DNA of 36,989 bases, taken from the NCBI GenBank assembly GCA_013138735.1, contig WTCE01000095.1, forward strand, positions 1-36,989, read 5' to 3'. A model generated the notes under the pieces. The model had not been told where the DNA came from. It made no database searches and saw only the letters and a program-made list of their open reading frames with translations. The position numbers and the translations under genes are program-made. Source of the DNA: Crocinitomix sp. (GTDB lineage: Bacteria > Bacteroidota > Bacteroidia > Flavobacteriales_D > Crocinitomicaceae). Within the stretch, counting starts at the first letter, position 1; each line of letters opens with the position of its first letter. Shown here in pieces: positions 10,082 through 17,333 of this stretch.

Positions 10082-11083
10082 ATGAGATCATTACTCTTTT
10101 TTCTTGTTTTATCAACTTACTTAAATGTTAGTTTTGGTCAAGAGGATATACAAGTTGATTTAGAAATAAATGTTAAAGTACCAGAATCACTTTTCGACTA
10201 TCCAGTGAATTATCAAATTCATTTATACACTACAACAGATACTTTTAAACTAAAAACAAATCAAGAAGGAACCCTTAAACTATCAACACGAGACGGTCTA
10301 AAAATCATTGAAATAAATCGAGATTACACCTATGCTATTTATCGCGGTACAGAATACATTGGTCAAGACAGTTTTGATACTTATACGAAGCAAGACACGC
10401 GCATTATTCGAAATTTGAAACATCTTGAATTCACTTGCACCAATTCCTATTACCCGATTGGATTCATTGATAACACACTTCATTTGACCGCCCAAGGGAA
10501 AATAGATTTTGAGCGCCTATCTGCATTTTTAGATGAACACGAAAACATTTTTTTAGAATTATATGGGATGGCCAATTCAAATACTAGTGGACACCTTGCC
10601 GTTGATCTTGCCAATAAAATTAGAGATTCGCTCATTTATGAAGGTCATTTTCCTGATCGCTTGCAGGTAAATAAACCAATGCGAACTGATGGTGAATTGA
10701 AGGTCGGTTTCAATATTATTTCATTCGATTATACACCCTGCACAGGAGGTTCGGTTGTTAACTTTGATAAAACCTCAGATACTATTGTAGAAACCCGTTG
10801 CGATTCTTTAAAATTCATTGCCCATTATATCCAATTACAAGAAGAAAATTTCGCCATAATTGGTATTTATACAGACAAAGCAAATCATACCAATAAACAA
10901 AAGGCACTTGAAAGAGCAGCAATAGTTCGAGAAAAACTGATCGCACTAGGCGTTGACGAAAAACGAATTAGGGCGACTACATCCTACCATAAGCCACCCG
11001 GCAAAGACGATCACCACGATTGGCCTTTTTATCCTGAACATTTTACTTATGAAATTGGTGTTTATGTAAACGGTGATTATTAA
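10082..11083 (+). CDS. Secreted protein with OmpA-like peptidoglycan-binding region
   Basis: I place the start at the ATG at 10082 rather than the in-frame ATG at 10055, because 10082 begins a clear signal peptide (about 19 residues, ending SFG before Gln) and lies just after the preceding stop codon. The protein has 333 residues. The N-terminal part (about 25-110) is beta-rich, perhaps carboxypeptidase-regulatory-like. The C-terminal half has two segments of OmpA-like shape. The later one (about 225-325) has VVNFDKTSDTI, a helix ending in RAAIVREKLIALGVDEKRI and a final beta strand, as in OmpA domains that bind diaminopimelate in peptidoglycan. The usual Asp/Arg ligand pattern is weak. It probably anchors something of the caspase operon to the cell wall. 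Product recognition is moderate. Confidence 0.7.
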   Translation: MRSLLFFLVLSTYLNVSFGQEDIQVDLEINVKVPESLFDYPVNYQIHLYTTTDTFKLKTNQEGTLKLSTRDGLKIIEINRDYTYAIYRGTEYIGQDSFDTYTKQDTRIIRNLKHLEFTCTNSYYPIGFIDNTLHLTAQGKIDFERLSAFLDEHENIFLELYGMANSNTSGHLAVDLANKIRDSLIYEGHFPDRLQVNKPMRTDGELKVGFNIISFDYTPCTGGSVVNFDKTSDTIVETRCDSLKFIAHYIQLQEENFAIIGIYTDKANHTNKQKALERAAIVREKLIALGVDEKRIRATTSYHKPPGKDDHHDWPFYPEHFTYEIGVYVNGDY

Positions 11084-11108
11084 ATTCATTGTTTAAATCT
11101 GAAGACAA

Positions 11109-11765
11109 ATGGCAAGAGAAAAAGGCCCAGCAAAGGAAAAAATTTTCGAAGAAGCAATGGCGCACAAATGGATTGCCCTAATTTCTCTCGGTGCTTTTTT
11201 AGGCATTGGTATTTGGATGCTTCTTGTCCCCAACGGACTCAAACACTCAGGTTATGAAAAGTCCTCCGTCTATTTAATTAAAGAAATTTGGAGTTATGAA
11301 ACAGGTATTGTCATCTGTGCCATTTCCGTTTTCTTTTTAGCAAAGACCATTTTAAAGATCCGCTTAATGAAAACCTTTACTTGGGTAAAAGCGGATTCAG
11401 GTTATTATATGTTTAGAAATTCAATCCGTATTGCTGGCCTAAAAGCAATGTATGACGCGGATGATTTGATTGTATTTAATCCACCCGTAAATGAAGTTTA
11501 CAAATTCCCTAAATACGGCAAAACAAAGCTCAACAAATACAGAAAAGTACAACTAGACAACCGTTTTAATTGCATGGATGCGTTTTGGAATGCAGACTCA
11601 AGCGGCTTTTATCTTTTTTATAAAGGCGTTCGGCTTGAGAAGCTAACATGCGAATATCGCGGTGATGATTTGATCGCCTCTTCTGTTGATTTAAGTAAAA
11701 AATTTCGTCTAATAAATTATAAGAACAGTTTAGACAACAAAATTAGAAGCGCAAGCCGTTACTAA
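11109..11765 (+). CDS. Unrecognised two-TM membrane protein of the caspase operon
   Basis: This 218-residue protein has a charged cytoplasmic N-terminus and two hydrophobic segments (about 21-42 and 60-82), followed by a soluble, basic domain rich in Lys, Tyr and Phe (about 85-218). With two membrane segments both ends should face the cytoplasm. I do not recognise the family. It starts 25 bases after the OmpA-like gene and ends 18 bases before another two-TM protein of similar plan, so the two may form a membrane complex. That is inference from position and shape only. Confidence 0.75.
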   Translation: MAREKGPAKEKIFEEAMAHKWIALISLGAFLGIGIWMLLVPNGLKHSGYEKSSVYLIKEIWSYETGIVICAISVFFLAKTILKIRLMKTFTWVKADSGYYMFRNSIRIAGLKAMYDADDLIVFNPPVNEVYKFPKYGKTKLNKYRKVQLDNRFNCMDAFWNADSSGFYLFYKGVRLEKLTCEYRGDDLIASSVDLSKKFRLINYKNSLDNKIRSASRY

Positions 11766-11783
11766 ATCTTCAAACGCATAATT

Positions 11784-12344
11784 ATGACTATTAGCACGCT
11801 TGTTTTTGAGGCAGAAACTTATTTAGACAAAGGTAAAATCAAAAAAGTTTATTTAGTAGGTCTGCTTGTTTTTCTCCTTTCTGTTGGCTGTATTTTTTGG
11901 GCAATTGCCAATTGGGACGCCTATACAGAAATTCGATATAGTCTTAAATATGGCAGAAATATTGAATCTGGACTGGCATCAATTTTATATGGATGGGGAT
12001 GGGCTTTTGCCATAGCTATGCCAATTTGTTATGGACTTTTGTGGATGACTTTGGATTTTAAAAACCCAATATTTGCGGTGAATAAGGATGGCATTTTTGT
12101 GAATCGTGAACTCTTTAAAAAGACATTTTTCCAATGGAATGAGTTTGACAGAATTGAGGAGCATGACAAAGGTGCACTTTGGCTTTATTTTAAAGATCCT
12201 GCAAAAATTGTGAGTGAACAATCTGGTCCACGAAAAATACTTTTGAAACAAACATATATCAAAAACAAATCACCTATGACCCTTGAAGGTGATGGTGATT
12301 TTGTAAAAATCAATGAGTTCATTTTAAAGTATTGGAATAAATAA
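11784..12344 (+). CDS. Two-TM membrane protein with PH-like soluble domain (STM3941-like)
   Basis: This 186-residue protein has two membrane segments (about 22-44 and 70-92) followed by a soluble beta-rich domain. The stretch FAVNKDGIFVNRELF, FFQWNEFDRIEEHDKG and the final helix resemble the bacterial PH-like domain of the STM3941/YcxB type of membrane proteins. The role of that family is not defined; a cytoplasmic protein- or lipid-interaction domain tethered to the membrane is likely. It is cotranscribed with the caspase gene, judging from intergenic gaps of 18 and 46 bases. Confidence 0.7.
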   Translation: MTISTLVFEAETYLDKGKIKKVYLVGLLVFLLSVGCIFWAIANWDAYTEIRYSLKYGRNIESGLASILYGWGWAFAIAMPICYGLLWMTLDFKNPIFAVNKDGIFVNRELFKKTFFQWNEFDRIEEHDKGALWLYFKDPAKIVSEQSGPRKILLKQTYIKNKSPMTLEGDGDFVKINEFILKYWNK

Positions 12345-12390
12345 GAAGCATACAGTTTTTTTCTTTCTTGGTAAAACACTATTATTAAGC

Positions 12391-12906
12391 ATGAGTAATG
12401 CAACAATTCCTGGAGTTTCGGATCGAATAAAGGCATTTGTAACGGACGGAGTTGTGACCATCCTCTTTATGTTTGCGGCTTTCAAAATTATTGATTCGGC
12501 TGGCGAAGTTTCAGCCATGACCAGAAAAGTGGTTTTTTTAAGTATTGTATTGGTATATGACCCGTTATTTACAAGTTTATTTGGTGGCACACTTGGACAT
12601 AGAGCTTTTAATTTACGCGTAAGAAGAGCTTCAAATCCTGAAAAAAACATTTGGCTTCCTGTTGCTGTTTTTCGATTTGGGGTTAAAGTTCTACTTGGTT
12701 GGATTTCAATGCTGACGATTTCAAGCAACTCAAAAGGACAGGCCATTCACGATATGCTTGTAGGTTCAATTGTGATTCACAAAAAGCAAAATTCAGACAA
12801 TTCAGATGATTCAGATGATTCAGCCAATTCAGACGTTTTAGATGACCCCAACGTTTTAGACAATTCGGACGTTTTAGACAATTCGGATGATCTAGACGAT
12901 ATATAA
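12391..12906 (+). CDS. RDD family membrane protein with acidic repeat tail
   Basis: This is a 171-residue protein. Residues 1-130 match the RDD family: an N-terminal GVSDRIKAFVTDG motif, membrane segments at about 16-34, 45-62 and 85-105, and a C-terminal GQAIHDMLVGSIVIHKK typical of the family. RDD proteins are small multispanning membrane proteins, some implicated in ion exchange or transport; the role here is unknown. The last 36 residues (about 134-171) are nearly only Asp, Ser, Asn, Leu and Val in repeating DNSD, DDSD and DVLD units. This tail is encoded by degenerate DNA repeats and looks like a recent expansion. The gene is the fifth in the caspase operon. Confidence 0.88.
   Translation: MSNATIPGVSDRIKAFVTDGVVTILFMFAAFKIIDSAGEVSAMTRKVVFLSIVLVYDPLFTSLFGGTLGHRAFNLRVRRASNPEKNIWLPVAVFRFGVKVLLGWISMLTISSNSKGQAIHDMLVGSIVIHKKQNSDNSDDSDDSANSDVLDDPNVLDNSDVLDNSDDLDDI
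12790..12900 (+). repeat. Degenerate tandem repeats encoding the RDD acidic tail
   Basis: Short units such as GATTCAGAT and GACGTTTTAGACAATTCG recur in frame, giving DSD and DVLDNS peptides. Units vary at third positions and in length (about 9 and 18 bases), which fits slippage-driven growth followed by drift. The reading frame is kept throughout. Confidence 0.75.
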
Positions 12907-12924
12907 TAGATACAGTGTCCAAAC

Positions 12925-13446
12925 ATGTATAAAAAACTCCATACTTTTCTTAAAAAAATCTTTCGAGACGATCAACTTTTTAAATATGGCTTTAATCTTT
13001 CGCCCATGTATCGGCGATCAGTTGGCCGCGTCAAATATATATCGCGCGATTTAATGATTACGAAGGTTGAAATCCCGTTGAATTATAAAAACGTCAATTA
13101 CGTTGGTAGCATGTTCGGCGGCAGTATGTTCGCGGCAACAGATCCCATTTACATGATTCAGTTGATCCAAATTTTAGGTGATGAATATGTTGTTTGGGAT
13201 AAATCTGCCTTTATTGATTATAAAAAACCGGCTCGCAGTCGCGTTTACATTACGTTTGAATTTACAGCAGAAGAAATTGCCAATATAAAGGCTGAAGTTG
13301 CTAAAAACGGAAGGCTTGACTTAGTGAAACAAAACGATTTACTTTCAGCTAAAGGTGAGGTTTTTGCAAAGCTTGAAAAAACGATTTTTATCGCCACAAA
13401 AGTTTATTATAAAGAGTATAGAGCGAGTAAGAAAAAGAAAGAATAG
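12925..13446 (+). CDS. DUF4442 / hotdog-fold thioesterase-like protein
   Basis: This 173-residue soluble protein has a hotdog-fold-like pattern. The central helix segment NYVGSMFGGSMFAATDPIYMIQLIQILG resembles the conserved region of DUF4442 proteins, which are related to PaaI-type acyl-CoA thioesterases. A final YKEYRASKKKKE is basic. I cannot point to certain catalytic residues beyond the Asp of the ATDP segment. It starts 18 bases after the RDD gene and ends the operon; the next gene is convergent with a gap of 33 bases. A role in acyl-thioester metabolism is family inference, and its link to the caspase gene is positional only. Confidence 0.75.
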   Translation: MYKKLHTFLKKIFRDDQLFKYGFNLSPMYRRSVGRVKYISRDLMITKVEIPLNYKNVNYVGSMFGGSMFAATDPIYMIQLIQILGDEYVVWDKSAFIDYKKPARSRVYITFEFTAEEIANIKAEVAKNGRLDLVKQNDLLSAKGEVFAKLEKTIFIATKVYYKEYRASKKKKE

Positions 13447-13479
13447 CCTTAACCCATTTCATTTCAGGCTGAACAAATT

Positions 13480-14652
13480 TTACTCTTCTTCCTCTGCAGG
13501 CGTAACTTCGTCATTCCATTGATCAATATCAACTACACCTGAGAGACTAAAACCATTCGCTTTTGCAAATTTATATTGAAAACCGATCCATTTTGAATCA
13601 ATTTTCAAGTACTTATCAAAAGCATCCTCAAAAGATTTGTAAAAGTCCCGCTCCGTGTCACTCCAAGTTGCATCCGCCCGTGACAGGGGTTCAGCGAGTT
13701 GGATTAAATAATCTTTATACAAACCTTCTATACCTGCCAACCAGGTGAGCGTCAACTTATGAAATTTCTTTCTTTTAGCCCAAGTTTTATCTGTGTACAA
13801 TGCCAATGACATCCTAGCCGAATCAATTTTAGCTAATCCAGAATTAATACTTCCCATAATTTCATCTGTTCCAGCATCTCGATCATCAAGGATATAAATA
13901 TTCGCAAATTCCGCGTCAATTAGCAGTACCGCAGCTAAAACACCTTCATAATACGCTTCGCCATTTGAAGCTTCGCCTCTTGCAAACTTCGCAGCCTGAT
14001 CTTTATATTCATTCTTTTGCTCTATCGGATCAAGGCCTTCTGTCTCCTCTAGAAGACCATCTTCTCCTATTGAAATTTCGCCTTCTATGTTAAAATCGTT
14101 TGCGTCAGCAAATTCATGCTGAAATATAATCCACACATCATCTATCTCCAGAAACGCATCATAAGCTTCTAAATATTTATCATGAAACGCAACTTCCTTC
14201 TTATTCCAAGTATCGGCTTTCCTTGACATTGGTTCCGCCAATTTTGACATATAATCATTCATGAGCCCTTCAGCGGCATTTAGCCAATCAAGCGAATTAG
14301 AACGTAGTGTGTTTTGCAAGGACCAATCATTTGAATTGTATAGCTTTATAGCATCCTTCGTATGCTGAATCAAAGAAAGGCACTCCACTATATTTTCGTT
14401 AAATCGATAAATAGCAGCATTCTCTTCATCTAATGTTTCAAATGAATTTAAAAATTCATCAATTAAAGTAAGATTAGTCATTATCCCCACATAATATTGC
14501 ATGGGACTTTTTGCATTACCGGCTTCAAAGCTTTTTGAAGCAGCTATTAAATCTTCCTTGGACTCTATTACAGCGTCCAAGGGCTCTGCATTTTGCGCAT
14601 AAGAAAAACCGAACCCTAAAAAAAGAAACAATAAAAAAAAGTCTATTTTCAT
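13480..14652 (-). CDS. Secreted protein with two copies of an unrecognised helical domain
   Basis: I chose the ATG at 14652 because it directly begins a signal peptide (about 20 residues ending SYAQ); in-frame ATGs at 14658 and 14679 lie just upstream. The roughly 390-residue mature protein contains the same alpha-helical domain twice (about residues 35-190 and 215-375). Shared motifs include YY-x-G, LDxxxA, W...LxxxEGLxxDY, LAEPxSR-x-x-x-TW and WIxFQxxFAxANxF. The same domain occurs once in the gene immediately upstream (14713-15351). I do not recognise the family; the helical content, lack of cysteines and export suggest a periplasmic or surface helical bundle. The protein ends in an acidic Glu-rich tail. 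Confidence 0.82.
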   Translation of the reverse strand: MKIDFFLLFLFLGFGFSYAQNAEPLDAVIESKEDLIAASKSFEAGNAKSPMQYYVGIMTNLTLIDEFLNSFETLDEENAAIYRFNENIVECLSLIQHTKDAIKLYNSNDWSLQNTLRSNSLDWLNAAEGLMNDYMSKLAEPMSRKADTWNKKEVAFHDKYLEAYDAFLEIDDVWIIFQHEFADANDFNIEGEISIGEDGLLEETEGLDPIEQKNEYKDQAAKFARGEASNGEAYYEGVLAAVLLIDAEFANIYILDDRDAGTDEIMGSINSGLAKIDSARMSLALYTDKTWAKRKKFHKLTLTWLAGIEGLYKDYLIQLAEPLSRADATWSDTERDFYKSFEDAFDKYLKIDSKWIGFQYKFAKANGFSLSGVVDIDQWNDEVTPAEEEE

Positions 14653-14712
14653 AATCATGCTTTTATATGGCCCACTCATGGGACAATCACTAATAAAAAA
14701 GGGGGCATAAAT

Positions 14713-15351
14713 TTATTCACTAGGCGCAGGTTCTACCAATGCATCTTCATCTATTAAATAACCAATTTCAAAACCATTTGCTGCTGCAAATTTGTATTGA
14801 AAATCCACCCACTCGTTGTCAACCGAATAATAGGTTTCCATTGCTTCGTAATACGTATCGTAAAGATCCCATTCGGCGTCAGTCATGTCGTCATCTGCTT
14901 TGGAGAACGCTTCCGCCAATTTAAAATAATGATCATTCACCATTCCTTCAACACAATCTAACCATGCAATTGTCAGTTTATGAAATTCTGCTCTTAATGG
15001 CCATTTAGCTAGCTCATAAAATTTCAAGGATGCTCGCAAGGATGCAATATGCATTAAACATTTGTTTCCGTTTTCCATGAACGCATCAACTGAAGCATTT
15101 TCTTCATCCAAAACATCAAACCTTCTAAGATCTACATCAGCCAGAACTAGTCCTGCCAAAATGCCTTGAAAATAAGCCTGCCCACTTTCAGCCTTGCCTA
15201 TTGCGAAGGTTGCAGCATCATTTTTCAACTTTTCCAATTCGCCTTCTACAGCAACAGTAGAATCACTTCTTTCATCAGTAACAACAGCATCAGTTTGGGC
15301 AATGCCAGCGTTTGCCAGAAAAAGTAAGGTTAAGAAAATTAGATTTCGCAT
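14713..15351 (-). CDS. Secreted protein with one copy of the same helical domain
   Basis: This 212-residue protein has a signal peptide (about 18 residues ending GIAQ) and then one copy of the domain that is doubled in the next gene. Matching motifs are AYFQGILAG, FDVLDEENAS, FHKLTIAWLDCVEGM, KLAEAFSKADDDMT and WVDFQYKFAAANGFEI. It precedes the two-domain gene on the same strand by about 60 bases, so they are probably cotranscribed. The similarity suggests local duplication followed by domain doubling. The function is unknown. Confidence 0.82.
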   Translation of the reverse strand: MRNLIFLTLLFLANAGIAQTDAVVTDERSDSTVAVEGELEKLKNDAATFAIGKAESGQAYFQGILAGLVLADVDLRRFDVLDEENASVDAFMENGNKCLMHIASLRASLKFYELAKWPLRAEFHKLTIAWLDCVEGMVNDHYFKLAEAFSKADDDMTDAEWDLYDTYYEAMETYYSVDNEWVDFQYKFAAANGFEIGYLIDEDALVEPAPSE

Positions 15352-15419
15352 GTTTTTAAAGTTTACACTAAAATAAACACTTTTTTATTTATAGTTGGAA
15401 AGTACACTTTTAAAGAACC

Positions 15420-16958
15420 CTACCCCACTAACAAGTTACGCATATTCACTTTTTCATGAATAATACCATGTAAATCTGCAATTGCTACACGCTCTTGTTT
15501 CATTGTATCTCTATCTCGAATAGTCACAGTCTGATCTATCAATGTTTCTTGATCAACTGTTACCGCAAATGGAGTTCCAATAGCATCTTGTCTTCTATAA
15601 CGTCTACCAATATTGTCCTTTTCGTCATACTGGCAGTTAAAATCCAATTTTAGGCTATCGATAATCTCTCTAGCGACCTCTGGCATTCCATCCTTTTTCA
15701 TCAATGGCAAAACAGCCACTTTATAAGGTGCCAATGCTGGAGGAATAGCCATTACTTTTCTAGTTGTCCCATCCTCCAAAGTTTCTTCTCTTAAAGATTG
15801 CGACAATACCGCCAAGAACATACGATCCAATCCAATGGATGTTTCTACCACATACGGAACGTAAGATTCATTCAACTCAGGATCGAAATAACGTAATTTT
15901 TTACCTGAATGTGCCTCATGTTGTTTTAAATCAAAATCCGTTCTCGAATGAATTCCTTCCAGCTCTTTAAAACCCATTGGAAAATCAAATTCAATATCAG
16001 CCGCTGCGTTCGCATAGTGTGCCATCTTAATATGATCGTGAAAACGGTATGCATTGTCTTCAAAACCTAAAGCTTTATGCCATTTGATGCGGTAATCCTT
16101 CCAATACTCATACCACTTCATTTCCTCACCCGGACGTACAAAAAATTGCATTTCCATTTGTTCAAACTCGCGCATTCTAAAAATAAACTGTCTTGCAACA
16201 ATTTCGTTTCTAAACGCTTTACCAATCTGTGCAATTCCAAAAGGAATCTTCATTCTTCCAGATTTTTGTACATTCAAAAAGTTTACAAAAATACCTTGCG
16301 CCGTTTCTGGCCTAAGATAGATCTTGGCTGACTCTCCAGACACTGATCCCAATTCAGTTGAAAACATCAAGTTGAATTGTTTAACGTCTGTCCAATTTTT
16401 TGATCCGCTTATAGGACAAGCAATTGCCAAGTCCTCAATTAACTGTTTTAAATCGTCCAGCTTTTCATTCTCCAAGGCGTCGCGCATGCGATCCTCAATA
16501 CCAGTGATTTCTGCTGCACGTCTTAAAACATTCGGATTTGTTGCTCTAAATTCTGCTTCGTTAAAATCGTCACCAAATCTTTTGAATCCTTTGGCAACAT
16601 CCTTATTGATCTTTCCACGAATCTTTTCAATGTGATCTTCAATTAGTACATCCGCCCTATATCTTTTCTTTGAATCTTTATTATCAATCAACGGATCATT
16701 AAAGGCATCAACATGTCCCGAAGCCTTCCAAACCTGAGGAGCCATAAATATTGCGGCATCTAATCCCACTATATTTTCGTTCATTTGAACCATAGATTTC
16801 CACCAATAATTTTTGATGTTATTCTTTAATTCAGCTCCCAATTGTCCATAATCGTAGGTCGCACTTAATCCATCATAAATTTCACTTGACGGAAATACAA
16901 AACCATACTCTTTAGCATGTCCAATTATATCTTTCAACTTATCTTCTTGCGTAGCCAT
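15420..16958 (-). CDS. glyQS: Glycine--tRNA ligase, single-chain dimeric type
   Basis: This 512-residue class II synthetase attaches glycine to tRNA-Gly in the cytoplasm. It is the homodimeric, eukaryote/archaeon-like type (glyQS, also named glyS) rather than the two-subunit bacterial type. Visible class II elements are motif 2 with FRNE at 249-252, the downstream FEQMEMQFF, and motif 3 with ETSIGLDR. The C-terminal anticodon-binding domain begins around ALAPYKVAVLPLM and includes RRYRRQDAIGTPFAVTVD. Length agrees with the family, so it looks intact. The upstream region holds a TAnnTTTG element at 17039-17046 on this strand but no sign of a tRNA-sensing leader. It is the clearest housekeeping gene of the window. 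Confidence 0.97.
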   Translation of the reverse strand: MATQEDKLKDIIGHAKEYGFVFPSSEIYDGLSATYDYGQLGAELKNNIKNYWWKSMVQMNENIVGLDAAIFMAPQVWKASGHVDAFNDPLIDNKDSKKRYRADVLIEDHIEKIRGKINKDVAKGFKRFGDDFNEAEFRATNPNVLRRAAEITGIEDRMRDALENEKLDDLKQLIEDLAIACPISGSKNWTDVKQFNLMFSTELGSVSGESAKIYLRPETAQGIFVNFLNVQKSGRMKIPFGIAQIGKAFRNEIVARQFIFRMREFEQMEMQFFVRPGEEMKWYEYWKDYRIKWHKALGFEDNAYRFHDHIKMAHYANAAADIEFDFPMGFKELEGIHSRTDFDLKQHEAHSGKKLRYFDPELNESYVPYVVETSIGLDRMFLAVLSQSLREETLEDGTTRKVMAIPPALAPYKVAVLPLMKKDGMPEVAREIIDSLKLDFNCQYDEKDNIGRRYRRQDAIGTPFAVTVDQETLIDQTVTIRDRDTMKQERVAIADLHGIIHEKVNMRNLLVG

Positions 16959-17038
16959 TTCTTTTCTAGATTCAAGAACAAAGACGAAAGATTAAAGACT
17001 CCGCTTTGTCAATTTTTTATAAAAAATAATTTTCGCTG

Positions 17039-17046
17039 CAAATATA
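17039..17046 (-). promoter_or_regulatory. Bacteroidota -7 promoter element for glyQS
   Basis: On the minus strand this reads TATATTTG, an exact match to TAnnTTTG, about 80 bases before the glyQS ATG. No clear -33 TTG is seen at the right distance. Confidence 0.45.
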
Positions 17047-17137
17047 AACAATAGCGATAGAAATTTCGCGTTAACTTAATAAGACCGCTTTTTTTTTGGC
17101 ATAATCTTCGCATGTCATCTGATATCAAATATTATTA

Positions 17138-17145
17138 TATATTTG
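17138..17145 (+). promoter_or_regulatory. Bacteroidota -7 promoter element for the phhA leader
   Basis: TATATTTG is an exact TAnnTTTG match. A start of transcription 5-7 bases downstream (about 17150-17152) would put the leader peptide ATG at 17157 almost at the 5' end of the transcript. The -33 region has no good TTG. Confidence 0.5.
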
Positions 17146-17156
17146 TTTTTAACAAA

Positions 17157-17237
17157 ATGAACATTAAACACTTCAATAGCAATTATTATTATTCGACTTC
17201 AAACTACGAAGCCGGAGAAAGCATGGCAGAGCATTGA
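17157..17237 (+). CDS. Tyrosine-rich leader peptide of the phhA attenuator
   Basis: This 26-codon open frame starts with ATG at 17157 and stops with TGA at 17235. Codons 10-12 are three consecutive TAT (Tyr) codons at 17184-17192, and codon 17 is TAC at 17205; one Phe codon lies at position 6. It lies between a promoter-like element and an intrinsic terminator in front of the gene that makes tyrosine from phenylalanine. This is the arrangement of an amino-acid leader peptide in transcription attenuation: ribosomes stall at the Tyr codons when charged tRNA-Tyr is scarce. It is too short to be a normal gene and I see no signal peptide. The stop codon lies in the loop of a small hairpin (AGAGC 17228-17232 with GCTCT 17239-17243). 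Confidence 0.75.
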   Translation: MNIKHFNSNYYYSTSNYEAGESMAEH

Positions 17238-17298
17238 CGCTCTCGAAATGCATATAACTTATATAAACCGGTTTCCTTTTGGAGATCGGTTTTTTTTT
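17197..17298 (+). promoter_or_regulatory. Tyrosine attenuator: protector, antiterminator and terminator stems
   Basis: Three mutually exclusive pairings can be drawn. CTTC 17197-17200 with GAAG 17208-17211 is a weak protector hairpin. GAAGCCGG 17208-17215 with CCGGTTTC 17268-17275 is an 8-pair antiterminator (one G-T). AAACCGGTTTCC 17265-17276 with 17281-17292 is the terminator. A ribosome stalled on the Tyr codons at 17184-17192 would cover the CTTC arm and free 17208-17215 to trap the 5' arm of the terminator, allowing transcription into phhA. With plentiful Tyr-tRNA the ribosome runs on and the terminator should form. The 4-pair protector is the weakest element of the model. Confidence 0.65.
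17265..17298 (+). terminator. Intrinsic terminator in the phhA leader
   Basis: A 12-pair stem (two G-T pairs) of AAACCGGTTTCC at 17265-17276 and its partner at 17281-17292 closes a TTTT loop and runs into T's up to 17298. It lies 36 bases before the phhA ATG, upstream of the gene and in its orientation, so it acts as a premature terminator. Confidence 0.85.
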
Positions 17299-17333
17299 AT
17301 GCCAATTCAAAAGGAATCCAAAAACTACAGCAC

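Noticed and set aside
12790-12900. Possible CRISPR array
   Set aside because: The units are short, contiguous and in frame with the RDD gene, with no spacers and no cas genes nearby.
12683-12922. Minus-strand ORF with Asn/His/Leu repeats
   Set aside because: Its repeats are the complement of the Asp/Ser repeat tail of the RDD gene and it has no independent support.
16959-17038. T-box or other tRNA-sensing leader before glyQS
   Set aside because: No terminator, specifier-like or tRNA-binding motif is seen between the promoter element and the ATG.
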